A DNA stretch of 64,000 nt, from positions 124,001 through 188,000 of the forward strand of contig JAQSWY010000005.1 in NCBI GenBank assembly GCA_029266425.1. The letters are read 5' to 3'. This document shows, piece after piece, positions 16,484-26,499 of the stretch. Source of the stretch: Xanthobacteraceae bacterium (GTDB taxonomy: Bacteria; Pseudomonadota; Alphaproteobacteria; Rhizobiales; Xanthobacteraceae). Every line of letters begins with the position of its first letter. Position 1 is the stretch's first letter. Made by a program: the position numbers and the translations under genes. The notes under the pieces are model-generated. The model did not search any database. It was not told the origin of the DNA and was given only the letters and a program-made list of their open reading frames with translations.

Positions 16484-19083
16484 CGCTGATCGCCCGCACC
16501 GTCACCGAAGCCGGCGCACCGGTGCTGGGCGCACCCGGGGCCCTCGCGCAGGCGCGCATCGCCGCCCGCTTTGCCCTGCGCGAACTGCGCGGCGGGGTCC
16601 GCGGCTTCGGCGTCTTCCTCGCCTGCATCGCGCTCGGCGTCGCCGCCATTTCCGGCGTCGGATCCTTCTCGCGCGCGCTCACCGACGGTCTTGGCCGCGA
16701 GGGCGCGACCCTGCTCGGCGGCGATGCTGCCTTCACCCTGGTGCAGCGCGAGGCGACGCCGGCGGAGTACGCGCTGTTCAGCGCCGCGGGCAAGGTCTCG
16801 ACGGTGGCCACCTTGCGCGCCATGGCGCGGAGCGGGGAAGGCGATGCCCTCGACGCGACGCTGTCCGAGGCGAAGGCGGTCGACGGCCTCTATCCGCTAA
16901 CCGGGACGATCACGCTCGACCCGGCGCTGCCGCTGGCCGACGCCCTCGCCGAGAAGGACGGCGCCTATGGCGCGGTAGTCGATCCGCTGCTGGCGGAACG
17001 GCTGAACCTCAAGCCGGGCGGCATCTTCCAGATCGGTGACGTGAAGCTGCGCCTCACTGCGCTGATCGCGAAGGAGCCGGATTCGCTCGCCACCGGCCTC
17101 GGCTTCGGGCCGCGCCTGATGGTCTCGCAGGCGGCGCTGCGTGCCTCCAACCTGTTGCAGCCGGGCAGCCTGGTGCGCTGGCACTACCGGGTGAAGCTCG
17201 ATGATCCGGGCCGGCTCCACGCCTTGCTCGACGCGGTGAAGGCGGGGGCGCCGGACGCCGGCTTCGAGGTGCGCAGCCGCGAGGCCGCCGCGCCGCGGCT
17301 GGAAGACAATGTGAAGCGCTTCACCCAGTACCTGACGCTGGTCGGCCTCACCGCGCTCCTCGTCGGCGGGGTGGGCGTCGCCAACGCGGTGAAGAGCCAT
17401 CTCGACGCCAAGCGTAGCGTCATCGCCACCTTCAAGTCGCTCGGCGCGCCGGGCGGCATGGTGTTCGCCATCTATCTGATCGAGGTCGGCCTCATCGCCG
17501 CCGTGGGCATCGCCATCGGGCTGATGGTCGGGGCGGCGCTGCCCTTCTTTGTCACCTGGGCGTTCGGCCCGCTGATCCCGGTGCCGATCGAGCCCTCGGT
17601 GCAGCCCGCGGCACTGGTGCTGGCCGTCGCCTATGGCGCGCTGATTGCGCTGGCCTTCGCGCTGTGGCCGCTCGGCCTTGCTCACGACGTCCCGGTCTCG
17701 GCGCTGTTCCGCGACCGCGTCGACGGCGGGCGCAGCCGCCCGCGCGCGCTCTATGTCGTGCTCACCGGCCTTGCCGCGGCCGCGCTGGCCGGGCTCGCCG
17801 TCGCGGTCTCCGAGGAGCCGCGAGTCGCGATCTATTATCTGATCGCGGCGGTCAGCGTGCTGATCGCGCTGCGCCTCGTCGCGCTCGGCATCATGGCGCT
17901 GGCGCGTCGCCTGCCGCGCCCGAAGGCGACCAGCGCGCGGCTCGCGCTCGGCAATATCCACCGGCCCGGCGCGCTCACCCCCACCGTGGTGCTCTCGCTC
18001 GGGCTCGGCCTGACGCTTTTGGTGACGCTCGCCCTGATCGACCGCAGCCTGACGCGGGAACTGACCGCGAATCTGCCGAAGCAGGCGCCGAGCTTCTTCT
18101 TCCTCGATGTGCCGAGCACGGACGAGGAGCGCTTCGCCTCATTCCTCAAGAGCCAGGCGCCGGACGGCAATGTGGAGACCGTGCCGATGCTGCGCGGTCG
18201 GCTGCTCACCATGGGCGGGCGCAGGGTCGAGGACATCGCGGCCCCGGCGGAGTTCGCCTGGGTGCTCTCCTCCGACCGCGGCATCACCTATTCGCGAAGC
18301 GTGCCGGAGGGCTCGACGCTGACCGCCGGCGAATGGTGGCCGGCGGACTATTCGGGGCCGCCCCTGGTCTCGTTCGAGCGCGAGATCGCCGACGCCTTCG
18401 GCTTGAAGATCGGCGACATGGTCACGGTGAACGTGCTCGGCCGCACCATCAGCGCGAAGATCGCCAATCTGCGGCAGGTGGAGTGGGAGCGGCTCGCCAT
18501 CAACTTCGTCATGGTATTCTCGCCCAACACCTTCCGCGGCGCGCCGCACACCGCGCTCGCGACCCTGACCTTCCCGGATGGCGCCGGCGATACGCAGGAG
18601 CGCGCGGTGGCGCGCAGCGTGGCGAGGGACTTCCCGGCGGTGACCGCGGTGCGGGTCAAGGAGGCGCTGGCGACGATCGGCGAACTGGTCAGCCAGCTGG
18701 TGCTGGCGATACGCGGCGCCAGCCTCGTCACCCTGCTCGCCAGTGTGCTGGTGCTGGCCGGCGCGCTTGCCGCGGGACACCACCACCGGGTCTATGACGC
18801 GGTGATACTGAAGACCCTCGGGGCAACGCGGTCGCGGCTGATCGGTGCCTATGCGCTGGAGTATGCGGTGCTGGGGCTCGCCACCGCGGTGGTCGCGGTC
18901 GGCGCCGGCACGCTCGCCGCCTATGTGGTGGTGACGCAGGTGATGAAGGCGCACTTCGCTTGGTCGAGCGGGGCGGCGCTCGCCGCGGTCGGCGTCGCTC
19001 TGGTGCTCACCGTCGGATTCGGCCTCGTCGGCACCTGGCGGGCGCTCGGGCAGAAGCCGGCGCGCATCCTGCGCGACCTCTAG
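16480..19083 (+). CDS. ybbP: ABC transporter permease with FtsX domains, YbbP-like
   Basis: 867 residues. It has an N-terminal TM helix (FGVFLACIALGVAAISG, ~residues 43-60), a large periplasmic domain, an FtsX unit of three helices (~275-420), two more helices (~425-480), a second periplasmic domain, and a second FtsX unit at the C-terminus (~740-860) that closes with the family-typical RALGQKPARILRDL. It overlaps ybbA by four bases. Such permeases are thought to act mechanically on the envelope or extract lipids rather than import solutes; the substrate is unknown. Confidence 0.92.
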   Translation: MTLIARTVTEAGAPVLGAPGALAQARIAARFALRELRGGVRGFGVFLACIALGVAAISGVGSFSRALTDGLGREGATLLGGDAAFTLVQREATPAEYALFSAAGKVSTVATLRAMARSGEGDALDATLSEAKAVDGLYPLTGTITLDPALPLADALAEKDGAYGAVVDPLLAERLNLKPGGIFQIGDVKLRLTALIAKEPDSLATGLGFGPRLMVSQAALRASNLLQPGSLVRWHYRVKLDDPGRLHALLDAVKAGAPDAGFEVRSREAAAPRLEDNVKRFTQYLTLVGLTALLVGGVGVANAVKSHLDAKRSVIATFKSLGAPGGMVFAIYLIEVGLIAAVGIAIGLMVGAALPFFVTWAFGPLIPVPIEPSVQPAALVLAVAYGALIALAFALWPLGLAHDVPVSALFRDRVDGGRSRPRALYVVLTGLAAAALAGLAVAVSEEPRVAIYYLIAAVSVLIALRLVALGIMALARRLPRPKATSARLALGNIHRPGALTPTVVLSLGLGLTLLVTLALIDRSLTRELTANLPKQAPSFFFLDVPSTDEERFASFLKSQAPDGNVETVPMLRGRLLTMGGRRVEDIAAPAEFAWVLSSDRGITYSRSVPEGSTLTAGEWWPADYSGPPLVSFEREIADAFGLKIGDMVTVNVLGRTISAKIANLRQVEWERLAINFVMVFSPNTFRGAPHTALATLTFPDGAGDTQERAVARSVARDFPAVTAVRVKEALATIGELVSQLVLAIRGASLVTLLASVLVLAGALAAGHHHRVYDAVILKTLGATRSRLIGAYALEYAVLGLATAVVAVGAGTLAAYVVVTQVMKAHFAWSSGAALAAVGVALVLTVGFGLVGTWRALGQKPARILRDL

Positions 19084-19260
19084 GCCGCAAGGTACGTTGG
19101 TGTGCCGGCACAATGCGTGACGCTGCGTCATTTCTGACGCAAAGTTCACTTGCGGGCGATCCTGTACTTGCCCATATTCTCGTGGGAAATCCCGCTCGGC
19201 CGCGGGCATCGGGCTTTGCGGCGCGGGATGTACCAGGGACTTTCGAGAGGATCCGACACG

Positions 19261-20043
19261 ATGTCCGATTATGATCGCAACGTCGCCACGCCGCGTTACG
19301 GCTCGACGGTGACGCGGACGGAGGCCGCGATCGACCAAGGCCTCCGCTCGTACATGCTCAGCGTGTACAATTACATGGCGTTTGGCCTCGCCATCACCGG
19401 CGCCGCGGCGCTCGGCATCTATATGCTGGCCGTCTCCGACGTCGCCACGCCGTATGCCATCGGCCGCGGCATCTATCTCACCCAGTTCGGCTACACGCTG
19501 TTCGTCAGCCCGCTGAAGTGGGTGGTGATGCTCGCCCCGCTCGCCGCGGTGTTCTTCCTCAGCTTCCGCGTCGACCGCATGAGCGTTCCGGCGGCACAGG
19601 GCGTGTTCTGGCTCTATGCGGCGCTGGTCGGCATCTCGCTGTCGACGATCTTCCTTGTCTACACCCATGACAGCATCGTGCGGGTGTTCTTCATCACCGC
19701 GGCTTCCTTCGGCGCGCTGAGCCTCTACGGCTACACCACGTCGCGCAGCCTGTCGGGGATGGGCTCGTTCCTGATGATGGGCCTGTTCGGCATCATCATC
19801 GCCATGCTGGTGAACATCTTCCTCGCCTCGACGATGCTGCAGTTCATCATCTCGGTGGTGGGCGTGCTGGTGTTCGCGGGCCTCACCGCCTACGACACCC
19901 AGCGCATCAAGGAGATGTACTTTGCGGGCGACGACGACGTGGTTGCCGGGCGCAAGGCCATCATGGGCGCGCTGACGCTCTATCTGGACTTCATCAACCT
20001 GTTCATGATGCTGCTCCAGCTGTTCGGCAATCGCGACGAGTGA
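19261..20043 (+). CDS. Bax inhibitor-1/YccA family membrane protein
   Basis: 260 residues from ATG 19261, with AGAGGA upstream. Seven hydrophobic helices. Conserved features include LRSYMLSVYNYMAFGLAITG at residues ~27-46, GLTAYDTQRIKEMY near 205, and a final helix LYLDFINLFMMLLQLFGNR containing the family's acidic residue. BI-1-like proteins are implicated in pH-dependent Ca2+ leak and interact with FtsH in E. coli. Monocistronic: a strong terminator lies 40 bp downstream. Confidence 0.93.
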   Translation: MSDYDRNVATPRYGSTVTRTEAAIDQGLRSYMLSVYNYMAFGLAITGAAALGIYMLAVSDVATPYAIGRGIYLTQFGYTLFVSPLKWVVMLAPLAAVFFLSFRVDRMSVPAAQGVFWLYAALVGISLSTIFLVYTHDSIVRVFFITAASFGALSLYGYTTSRSLSGMGSFLMMGLFGIIIAMLVNIFLASTMLQFIISVVGVLVFAGLTAYDTQRIKEMYFAGDDDVVAGRKAIMGALTLYLDFINLFMMLLQLFGNRDE

Positions 20044-20082
20044 TTGCGCGACGAGCGATTGTCCAGCGGCCTGAACATAACG

Positions 20083-20116
20083 AAGGCCCCGGCGTCCGCC
20101 GGGGCCTTTTGTTTTG
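20083..20116 (+). terminator. Rho-independent terminator after the Bax-inhibitor gene
   Basis: aaggccccggcg pairs perfectly with cgccggggcctt across a very short loop and is followed by ttttgtttt. Placed 40 bp after the stop at 20043. Confidence 0.9.
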
Positions 20117-20150
20117 ACTGCTTTATGCTGGCCCGCAGTTCCTATGTGCC

Positions 20151-20238
20151 CTCATCCCCGGGCTTGACCCGGGGATCCAGCGTGCCCGCATGCACCCGGC
20201 CCAAAGTCTGGATGGCCGGGTCAAGGCCGGCCACGAGG
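20151..20238. repeat. dispersed palindromic repeat, family A, copy 2
   Basis: Starts ctcatccccgggcttgaccc and ends with ggccgggtcaaggccggccacgagg. The outer arm includes an inner perfect palindrome (ccccgggcttgacccgggg-like). Located between the terminator and the end of the LprI-like gene. Confidence 0.8.
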
Positions 20239-20250
20239 GTGGAAAGGTTC

Positions 20251-20619
20251 CTAATAAGGTCCGCGGCTGACGATCTGCTGGAAGCCGGACTTGAGCTGGG
20301 CGACGCGTTCAGCGTAGGCGGCGCGCAGGCAGCCGACATCGCCGCCGCACTGATGGCGCTGCGCCAGCCAGGCGCGCTGCGCGTCCTGCAGGGCACCGGC
20401 GCCGCCCATGGGCAGCAAGGCACGCAGCATCTCGTAGCGCACCGACATCTCGACATCGGCGTCATTGAGGTCGGGGGTGCGGCAGATGGCGATCTCGTCG
20501 GGGGCGGAGTCCTGCGAGCAGGGGAAGCTCGCGGCGCGGCTCGCCGGCGCGCCCGCGCCAAGCACACCCGCCCCGATGAGCAGCGCCGCCGCCAACCGTT
20601 CTGCCTTTGCTTTAGCCAC
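20251..20619 (-). CDS. secreted LprI/DUF1311-like protein
   Basis: 122 residues. Signal peptide AERLAAALLIGAGVLGAGAP with cleavage near residue 29. The mature part has four cysteines (FPCSQ, AICRT, HQCGG, VGCLR) and the pattern LQDAQRAWLAQRHQC, which matches the LprI-type (DUF1311) lysozyme-inhibitor-like domain. The cysteine spacing implies two disulfides in the periplasm. Family function is only partly known, and inhibition of host lysozyme is an inference from some members. Confidence 0.75.
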   Translation of the reverse strand: MAKAKAERLAAALLIGAGVLGAGAPASRAASFPCSQDSAPDEIAICRTPDLNDADVEMSVRYEMLRALLPMGGAGALQDAQRAWLAQRHQCGGDVGCLRAAYAERVAQLKSGFQQIVSRGPY

Positions 20620-20736
20620 GCCACCCTCCCGCTACAGCTTTGCTTGAGCACAAGCGTAGCATTGCCATAGCACCACCAGAAGACGCGAGCCGCGGCGGCC
20701 TCGGAGGCCGGCGGCTATTGGAGCAGCGCAGGCCGA

Positions 20737-20853
20737 ACTCCCTCTCCCCGACGGGGGAGAGGGAGGGGTGAGGGGATCTACCGCTCCGCAGCCGTGTCAC
20801 CCCTTCACCGACCCGCTTCGCGGGCCACCTCTCCCCAATGGGGAGAGGGAACT
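20737..20853. repeat. dispersed palindromic repeat, family D, copy 1
   Basis: actccctctccccgacgggg at the left and cctctccccaatggggagag at the right, each a hairpin in itself, with ccgacccgcttcgcgggcc between. The same layout recurs at 56169 and 61597. Confidence 0.8.
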
Positions 20854-20892
20854 ACGGGCAACAGCCTCTCAGGCGGTAGGTCCGCGGCAGTC

Positions 20893-22011
20893 TCAGGCGG
20901 TCGGCTTGCGGCCCCATGGCCCGAAGCGGCCTTCCGGCTGGGCGGCGCGCAGCATCATCATCTCGCCGACATTCTCCGCGGTGAGCAGGCCGACCAGCCG
21001 GCCGGAGGCGTCGAGCGCGCCGATCACCGGCGCCCGGCTGGTGGTGAGCAGCTTGAGGGCGGCCTCCAGCGACGAGCGGGTGGCCACTGTCGGGATATCA
21101 CCGGCCATCGCCTCCAGCACCGGGGCATCCGGCCCGTCCTGCTGCAGGGCGCGGATCATGGCATCGCGGGTCAGCACGCCGCGCAGATGGCCGGCGCCGT
21201 CGACCACCGGGAACTCCTTCTGCGTGGTGCGGATCAAGGCTTCCGCCGCCTCGCCGACGCTCGCCTGCGGGCCGAGGCTCTCGAAATGCGTGATCATCGC
21301 ATCTTCGACCAGCACGCCGCGCGCCGCCTGCTTCATCTGCACCTGCCCGGCCTCGCCCGAGGCGGCGAGGAAGACGAAGACGGCGATGATGATCAGCATG
21401 GGATTGCCGCCGAAAATGCCGAGCAGGCCAAGGCCGACGGCTAGCCCCTGGCCGATCGAGGCGGCGGTCTGCGTCGCCTGGGCATGCCCCATCTTCATCG
21501 CGAGCAACGCGCGCAGCACCCGTCCGCCGTCCATCGGAAAGGCGGGGATGAGGTTGAAGACGACGAGGAAGATATTGGCGCCGGCGAGCTTCGCCAGCAT
21601 GCCGACATGCGGGTTCTCGATGTCCGCCAGATGCTCGACCCCGGTGGTGCCGCCGAGGATGAGGATCAGTACCAGCGCGATCACGACATTCACCGCCGGA
21701 CCGGCGAGCGCCACGATCAACTCCTCCGAGGGCTTCTCCGGGATGCGCTCGAGGCTCGCTATGCCGCCGAACGGCCAGAGCGTGACATCGGACGTCTTCA
21801 CGCCGTAGCGCCGGGCGGCGAAGACATGGCCGAATTCGTGCAGCACCACGCACAGGAACAGCAGCGCGACGAAGATGACGCCTTCCCAGGCTGCACTGGT
21901 GCCGCCGCGCTGGTAATAAGCTACCCAGATCCAGACCAGGAACAGCAGGAAGGTGACATGGATACGGACCGCCGTGCCGTAGACATTGGCGACGGTGAGT
22001 GACCAGGGCAT
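20893..22011 (-). CDS. site-2 protease family (M50) membrane metalloprotease with CBS domains
   Basis: 372 residues from ATG 22011. Zinc-binding HEFGH at residues 58-62 lies in a membrane helix. The third ligand region is NLIPAFPMDGGRVL (Asp161). About four to six TM helices are followed by two CBS domains (~residues 235-355), starting with VEDAMITHFESLG and LEAMAGDIPTVATRS. Members cut transmembrane substrates; the CBS pair may sense adenine nucleotides, an inference from the family. Standalone gene between repeats, on the same strand as argG but separated by 240 bp. Confidence 0.93.
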   Translation of the reverse strand: MPWSLTVANVYGTAVRIHVTFLLFLVWIWVAYYQRGGTSAAWEGVIFVALLFLCVVLHEFGHVFAARRYGVKTSDVTLWPFGGIASLERIPEKPSEELIVALAGPAVNVVIALVLILILGGTTGVEHLADIENPHVGMLAKLAGANIFLVVFNLIPAFPMDGGRVLRALLAMKMGHAQATQTAASIGQGLAVGLGLLGIFGGNPMLIIIAVFVFLAASGEAGQVQMKQAARGVLVEDAMITHFESLGPQASVGEAAEALIRTTQKEFPVVDGAGHLRGVLTRDAMIRALQQDGPDAPVLEAMAGDIPTVATRSSLEAALKLLTTSRAPVIGALDASGRLVGLLTAENVGEMMMLRAAQPEGRFGPWGRKPTA

Positions 22012-22137
22012 GAGCAACTCCTCAGCGTCCGGCCGCGGGGCGCGCTACGTCGGTCGGCCGGTGGCGCGCCACCATAAGACGGGCGCGGCTTCGTCGCCAT
22101 CGGACATTTGGCATGTGTCGAGGTCGCGGGGGCTACG

Positions 22138-22246
22138 ACATCCTTCTAGGCCCCGCCATGCCGCGCCTCAGGATGACGTTCCTCCATAAGCGCCACGTCA
22201 TCGTGACGTGCGAGCGGAGCGAGCCTCGAAGAATGCTGAAGCCTGA
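22138..22246. repeat. degenerate dispersed repeat, family C, copy 1
   Basis: Contains cgcctcaggatgacg and gcgagcggagcgagcctcga, recognisable arms of family C, but with several mismatches and a shorter loop. Sits between argG and the S2P gene. Confidence 0.55.
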
Positions 22247-22251
22247 GAGCC

Positions 22252-23481
22252 TCAGCTCCCGATCTTCCGCGCCCGGCTGCCAAGCGTGCGCAGGCGCAGG
22301 GCGTTCAGCTTGATGAAGCCGGCGGCGTCGCGATGGTCATAGGCGACCGCGCCTTCCTCGAAGGTGACGAGGTCCTGATTATACAGCGAATAGGGAGAGG
22401 TGCGGCCGACCACCTCGACATTGCCCTTGTAGAGCTTCAGCCGGACCTCGCCGGTGACGAACTCCTGGCTCTTGTCGATGAGCGCCTGCAGCATCTCGCG
22501 CTCTGGCGAGAACCAGAAGCCGTAATAGATCAGCTCGGCATAGCGCGGCATGATCTCGTCCTTCAGGTGCGCGGCGCCGCGGTCGAGCGTGATGCTCTCG
22601 ATGCCGCGGTGCGCAGCCAGCAGGATGGTGCCGCCGGGGGTCTCATAGACGCCGCGCGACTTCATGCCGACGAAACGGTTCTCGACGAGGTCGAGCCGGC
22701 CGATGCCGTTGGCCTTGCCGAGCTCGTTGAGCCTGGTCAGCAGGTTTGCCGGCGAGAGCTTCACGCCGTCGATGGCGACCGGGTCACCCTTCTCGAAATC
22801 GACGGTGATGTAGGTCGCCTTGTCGGGCGCGGCCTCGGGCGAGATGGTGCGCTGATAGACGTATTCGGGGGCCTCCTCGGCCGGATCCTCCAGCACCTTC
22901 CCCTCGGAGGAGGAGTGCAGCAGGTTGGCGTCGACCGAGAACGGTGCTTCGCCGCGCTTGTCCTTGGCGATCGGGATCTGGTGGCTTTCGGCGAATTCCA
23001 GCAAGCGGGTGCGCGAGGTGAGGTCCCATTCGCGCCAGGGCGCGATCACCTTGATGTCCGGCTCCAGCGCGTAATAGGTCAGTTCGAAGCGCACCTGATC
23101 GTTGCCCTTGCCGGTGGCGCCGTGGGCGACCGCATCGGCGCCGACCTGACGGGCGATCTCGATCTGCTTCTTGGAGATCAGCGGCCGGGCGATCGAGGTG
23201 CCGAGCAGATAGAGCCCCTCATAGAGAGCATTGGCCCGGAACATCGGGAAGACGTAGTCGGAGACGAATTCCTCGCGCACGTCCTCGATGAAGATGTGCT
23301 CCGGCTTGATGCCGAGCAACTCGGCCTTCTTGCGCGCCGGCTCCAGCTCCTCGCCCTGGCCGAGGTCGGCGGTGAAGGTCACCACCTCGCAGCCATAGGT
23401 GGTCTGCAGCCATTTGAGGATCACCGAGGTGTCGAGACCGCCCGAATAGGCGAGCACAACCCGCTTGACGTCGCTAGCCAT
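22252..23481 (-). CDS. argG: argininosuccinate synthase
   Basis: 409 residues, the full family length. Joins citrulline and aspartate with ATP hydrolysis in arginine synthesis. The nucleotide-binding loop [10 protein letters not shown] is at residues 11-20; also seen are [14 protein letters not shown] and [14 protein letters not shown]. Monocistronic here. The next enzyme of the pathway, argH, is at 37141-38520. Confidence 0.98.
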   Translation of the reverse strand: MASDVKRVVLAYSGGLDTSVILKWLQTTYGCEVVTFTADLGQGEELEPARKKAELLGIKPEHIFIEDVREEFVSDYVFPMFRANALYEGLYLLGTSIARPLISKKQIEIARQVGADAVAHGATGKGNDQVRFELTYYALEPDIKVIAPWREWDLTSRTRLLEFAESHQIPIAKDKRGEAPFSVDANLLHSSSEGKVLEDPAEEAPEYVYQRTISPEAAPDKATYITVDFEKGDPVAIDGVKLSPANLLTRLNELGKANGIGRLDLVENRFVGMKSRGVYETPGGTILLAAHRGIESITLDRGAAHLKDEIMPRYAELIYYGFWFSPEREMLQALIDKSQEFVTGEVRLKLYKGNVEVVGRTSPYSLYNQDLVTFEEGAVAYDHRDAAGFIKLNALRLRTLGSRARKIGS

Positions 23482-23572
23482 GTCATATTCCGCACGAGAG
23501 AGCCGAGGGCCTTGAAAGCGCGCGGACTATAGGGATGACGTGGACGGACGCAAGCTCTGCGAGGAGTCGGGC

Positions 23573-24517
23573 TTACTCTGCCGGAGCGGGGGCCGGACTG
23601 CGCGCGGGGAACAGCGCGTTGCGCAACTCGATGGCGGAGGCGTGGAAGACGCGCGCGAAATGGCCTGCGCCGGCCAGGACGGGACTGAGGATGTCGCTGG
23701 CGAGCATAAATTGATGCTGCATAGACAAGGCGGCCTGCCTCATCGTGCGCACCAGTCGACCGGTGCGCACCCCGAAGGCACGCAGGACGCCGAGCAGTGA
23801 GGCCTGCAGCAGGAACCCGGTCTGCGACAGCGCCAGGCGCGCCTCGGCATCGTCGATGCCGCGCGCGAACAGGATGATGTGCCGCGCCGCCAGCAGCAGC
23901 AGCACCGAGACGCTGCCGCCGAGCAGGATGTCGGATAGCCAGTGCCCACCAAAGGCGACGCGCATCAGGCCGGTGAGCAGGGTGAACAGGCCGGCGATGC
24001 CGATGGCGAGCGGGCGGATCGTCAGTGGGGCGAGGGTGGCGGCGCCGACCAGCATCGCCGCTGCCGAGGTCTCGCCCGACATGAAGGAGCAGTTGCGGGT
24101 ACAGGCGCCGGAATTGTCCCACCAGGCCCGGAAATCATGCCTGCCGCCGAACTCGACCACGGCGACCGGGCGCGGCCGGCCCCAATGCTGCTTGAAGCCG
24201 GCATTGACCACGAGCGCGGGAATCGCCAGCGCGGTGACGATCAGGAAGATGGCGATGCTCGGGCGCATCGGCATCGGCTGCGAGGGGCGCAGCAGCGCGA
24301 CAATGATCGCCGCCGTCGCCACCATCCAGCCGAGGTGCGGAAGGTACATGCCGAACCAGCGCAGGCTCTTGCCCCACTCGGTGCGGGCGACCGGGAATGC
24401 GTTCAGCTGGGTGTCGTAGAAGAGGTGGGCGACCTCGCGGTCGAGGCCGGGGAAAAAGCCCAAAACGAGCGCAGAAAGCACCGCCGTCGCGAGCGCGACG
24501 CGCAATGTGATCGGCAT
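23573..24517 (-). CDS. PAP2-superfamily membrane phosphatase
   Basis: 314 residues from ATG 24517; upstream in-frame ATGs at 24622 and 24655 are possible but lack membrane-protein character. Five to six TM helices. The three catalytic blocks are KQHWGRPRP (109-117), SFMSGET (144-150) and RVAFGGHWLSD (186-196). The middle block has Glu where lipid phosphatases of this fold usually have the acid-base His (PSGH). It resembles lipid A/phospholipid phosphatases, but substrate and activity are open. The C-terminal ~60 residues after the last helix are not recognised. Confidence 0.85.
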   Translation of the reverse strand: MPITLRVALATAVLSALVLGFFPGLDREVAHLFYDTQLNAFPVARTEWGKSLRWFGMYLPHLGWMVATAAIIVALLRPSQPMPMRPSIAIFLIVTALAIPALVVNAGFKQHWGRPRPVAVVEFGGRHDFRAWWDNSGACTRNCSFMSGETSAAAMLVGAATLAPLTIRPLAIGIAGLFTLLTGLMRVAFGGHWLSDILLGGSVSVLLLLAARHIILFARGIDDAEARLALSQTGFLLQASLLGVLRAFGVRTGRLVRTMRQAALSMQHQFMLASDILSPVLAGAGHFARVFHASAIELRNALFPARSPAPAPAE

Positions 24518-24657
24518 GAAGATAGCCCCCAAGTCCCGCAATTGCCCGTCTTCGCGGGCCTTCCGAAACGTTAATAAGGGGGACTGACGAGCATGTGACG
24601 AATGGCTGACGCGTGCCGTCATACAGCGGTTTTCTTGCCGCTCGGGGCGCGACAAAA

Positions 24658-25191
24658 TTACCTTTGCCGGGGGCCATTCTCCGCCGGCGGCGGCAGCGTC
24701 TGTGCCGCCCGAGGAGCCGGCAAAGCATCAGGCCGCGGCGAGGCGACCGGCTTCCAGAAGCCGGCGCTCCAGCCGGCCACCAGCCAATAGGCAAGGCCGC
24801 CGGCAAGACCTGCGGCAATGATGTAGAAATCGCCGTCGAAGGGCACCTGCGTCCCGTCATAGGGAGTGAAGAGCTGGGCGCCGAGCCAGGCGGAGATCGC
24901 GCCGTTCGCGGTGTGGAAGATCCAGGAGCGCACCGCGAAGCATTCGGCGAACAGGATGCCGATGCTGGCGATCAGCCACATGGTGGTGACCACGGCGGTG
25001 AGCGCCATCATCGCGGTCATCATGGCGTCGAGGATCGAGAACAGTTCGATCTCGTCGACGCCGGCGAGCAAATTGCCGATCTGCCAATAGCCAATCACCA
25101 CCACCGCCATGGTCGCCAGCATGCCGCAGACATAGCCGAGCGGCACGATGAGGACGCGCAACAGCAGGCGGAGAATGGCGTCGGTGATCAT
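24658..25191 (-). CDS. multi-pass membrane protein of unknown function
   Basis: 177 residues from ATG 25191. Four hydrophobic segments: near residues 10-35, 50-75, 75-95 (rich in Met and Ala) and 120-145. A Pro/Ala/Arg-rich cytoplasmic tail follows. It lies 7 bp after the rlmN stop and is almost certainly cotranscribed with it. I do not recognise the family; similar small membrane genes often follow rlmN in Hyphomicrobiales. Confidence 0.75.
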   Translation of the reverse strand: MITDAILRLLLRVLIVPLGYVCGMLATMAVVVIGYWQIGNLLAGVDEIELFSILDAMMTAMMALTAVVTTMWLIASIGILFAECFAVRSWIFHTANGAISAWLGAQLFTPYDGTQVPFDGDFYIIAAGLAGGLAYWLVAGWSAGFWKPVASPRPDALPAPRAAQTLPPPAENGPRQR

Positions 25192-25198
25192 CGGTCCG

Positions 25199-26419
25199 TC
25201 ATTCCGCGGTCGCCGCCATGGCGCGCAGGGCGAGGCGCTCGCGCGCAGAGAGCTTCTCGGTCTCGCTCTTGAGCTGGCCGCAGGCGGCGAGAATGTCGCG
25301 CCCGCGCGGCGTGCGCACCGGGCTCGAATAGCCGGCGCGGAACACGATGTCGGAGAAGTTCTCGATGGTCTCCCAGTCCGAACACTCATACTTCGTGCCG
25401 GGCCAGGGGTTGAACGGGATGAGATTGATCTTGGCCGGGATACCGGCGAGCAGCTTCACCAGCGCCTTGGCATCGGCCGGACTATCGTTCACGCCCTTCA
25501 GCATGACGTATTCGAAGGTGATGCGCTTGGCGTTGGAGGCCGCCGGATAATTGCGGCAGGCGTCGAGCAGCGCTTTCAGCGGATACTTCTTGTTGATCGG
25601 CACCAGCTCGTCGCGCAGATCGTCGCGCACCGCATGCAGCGAGATGGCGAGCATCGGGCCGACCTCGCGGCCCAGCCGCTCGATCTCCGGCACGACGCCG
25701 GAGGTGGAGACGGTGATGCGCCGCTTGCCGATGCCGAGCCCATCGCCGTCCGCCAGGATCTCGATGGCCTCGGCAACCGAATCGTAGGCATAGAGCGGCT
25801 CGCCCATGCCCATGAAGACGATGTTAGTGACCAGCCGGTCGCCCTCGGTCGGCAGGCCCGCGCCGGTGGCGCGCTCGCGGCCCGGATAGTCACCGAGCCG
25901 GTCGCGGGCCACCATCACCTGGGCGACGATCTCGGCCGCGGTGAGATTGCGCACCAGTCGCTGGGTGCCGGTGTGGCAGAAGGAGCAGTTCAGCGTGCAG
26001 CCGACCTGGCTGGAGACGCACAGCGTGCCGCGGTTGCTCTCGGGGATATAGACCATCTCGACATCGTGCGGCTTGTCGCCGGCGATGTCGGGCGGCAGCC
26101 GCAGCAGCCATTTGCGGGTGCCGTCGGCGGAGACCTGCTCGACCACCACCTCGGGGCGCGCCACGGTGAAATGCTCGGCAAGCTGGGCACGCAGGCCCTT
26201 GCCGACATTGGTCATCTCGTCGAACGAGGTGGCACCGCGCAGGTAGATCCAGTGCCAGAGCTGGGAGGCGCGCATGCGCTGCTCGCGCTCGGGCAAGCCG
26301 ATTTCGGCGAGCGCGGCGATGAGCCCCGCGCGCGACAGCCCGGCGAGCGAGCGCCGCGGGTCGGCAAATGCATAAGGGGCGCTCGCGGTGGCGGGCGCGT
26401 TTTCGATCAAGGTCGCCAT
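25199..26419 (-). CDS. rlmN: 23S rRNA A2503 / tRNA A37 C2-methyltransferase RlmN
   Basis: 406 residues. Radical SAM motif CTLNCSFC (Cys141, Cys145, Cys148). The resolving cysteine is in DILAACGQL near residue 384, and the other conserved features are [10 protein letters not shown] and [11 protein letters not shown]. Methylates A2503 in the peptidyl-transferase centre and A37 of some tRNAs through a methyl-Cys intermediate. First gene of a two-gene unit with the membrane protein downstream. Confidence 0.97.
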   Translation of the reverse strand: MATLIENAPATASAPYAFADPRRSLAGLSRAGLIAALAEIGLPEREQRMRASQLWHWIYLRGATSFDEMTNVGKGLRAQLAEHFTVARPEVVVEQVSADGTRKWLLRLPPDIAGDKPHDVEMVYIPESNRGTLCVSSQVGCTLNCSFCHTGTQRLVRNLTAAEIVAQVMVARDRLGDYPGRERATGAGLPTEGDRLVTNIVFMGMGEPLYAYDSVAEAIEILADGDGLGIGKRRITVSTSGVVPEIERLGREVGPMLAISLHAVRDDLRDELVPINKKYPLKALLDACRNYPAASNAKRITFEYVMLKGVNDSPADAKALVKLLAGIPAKINLIPFNPWPGTKYECSDWETIENFSDIVFRAGYSSPVRTPRGRDILAACGQLKSETEKLSARERLALRAMAATAE

Positions 26420-26499
26420 GGTGTCGATGAGGTGTGTTTGCGCGCCTCATAGCACAAGGTGGCCGGCGACGCGAATGTGGGGCGTGCGTACCCTATGAC

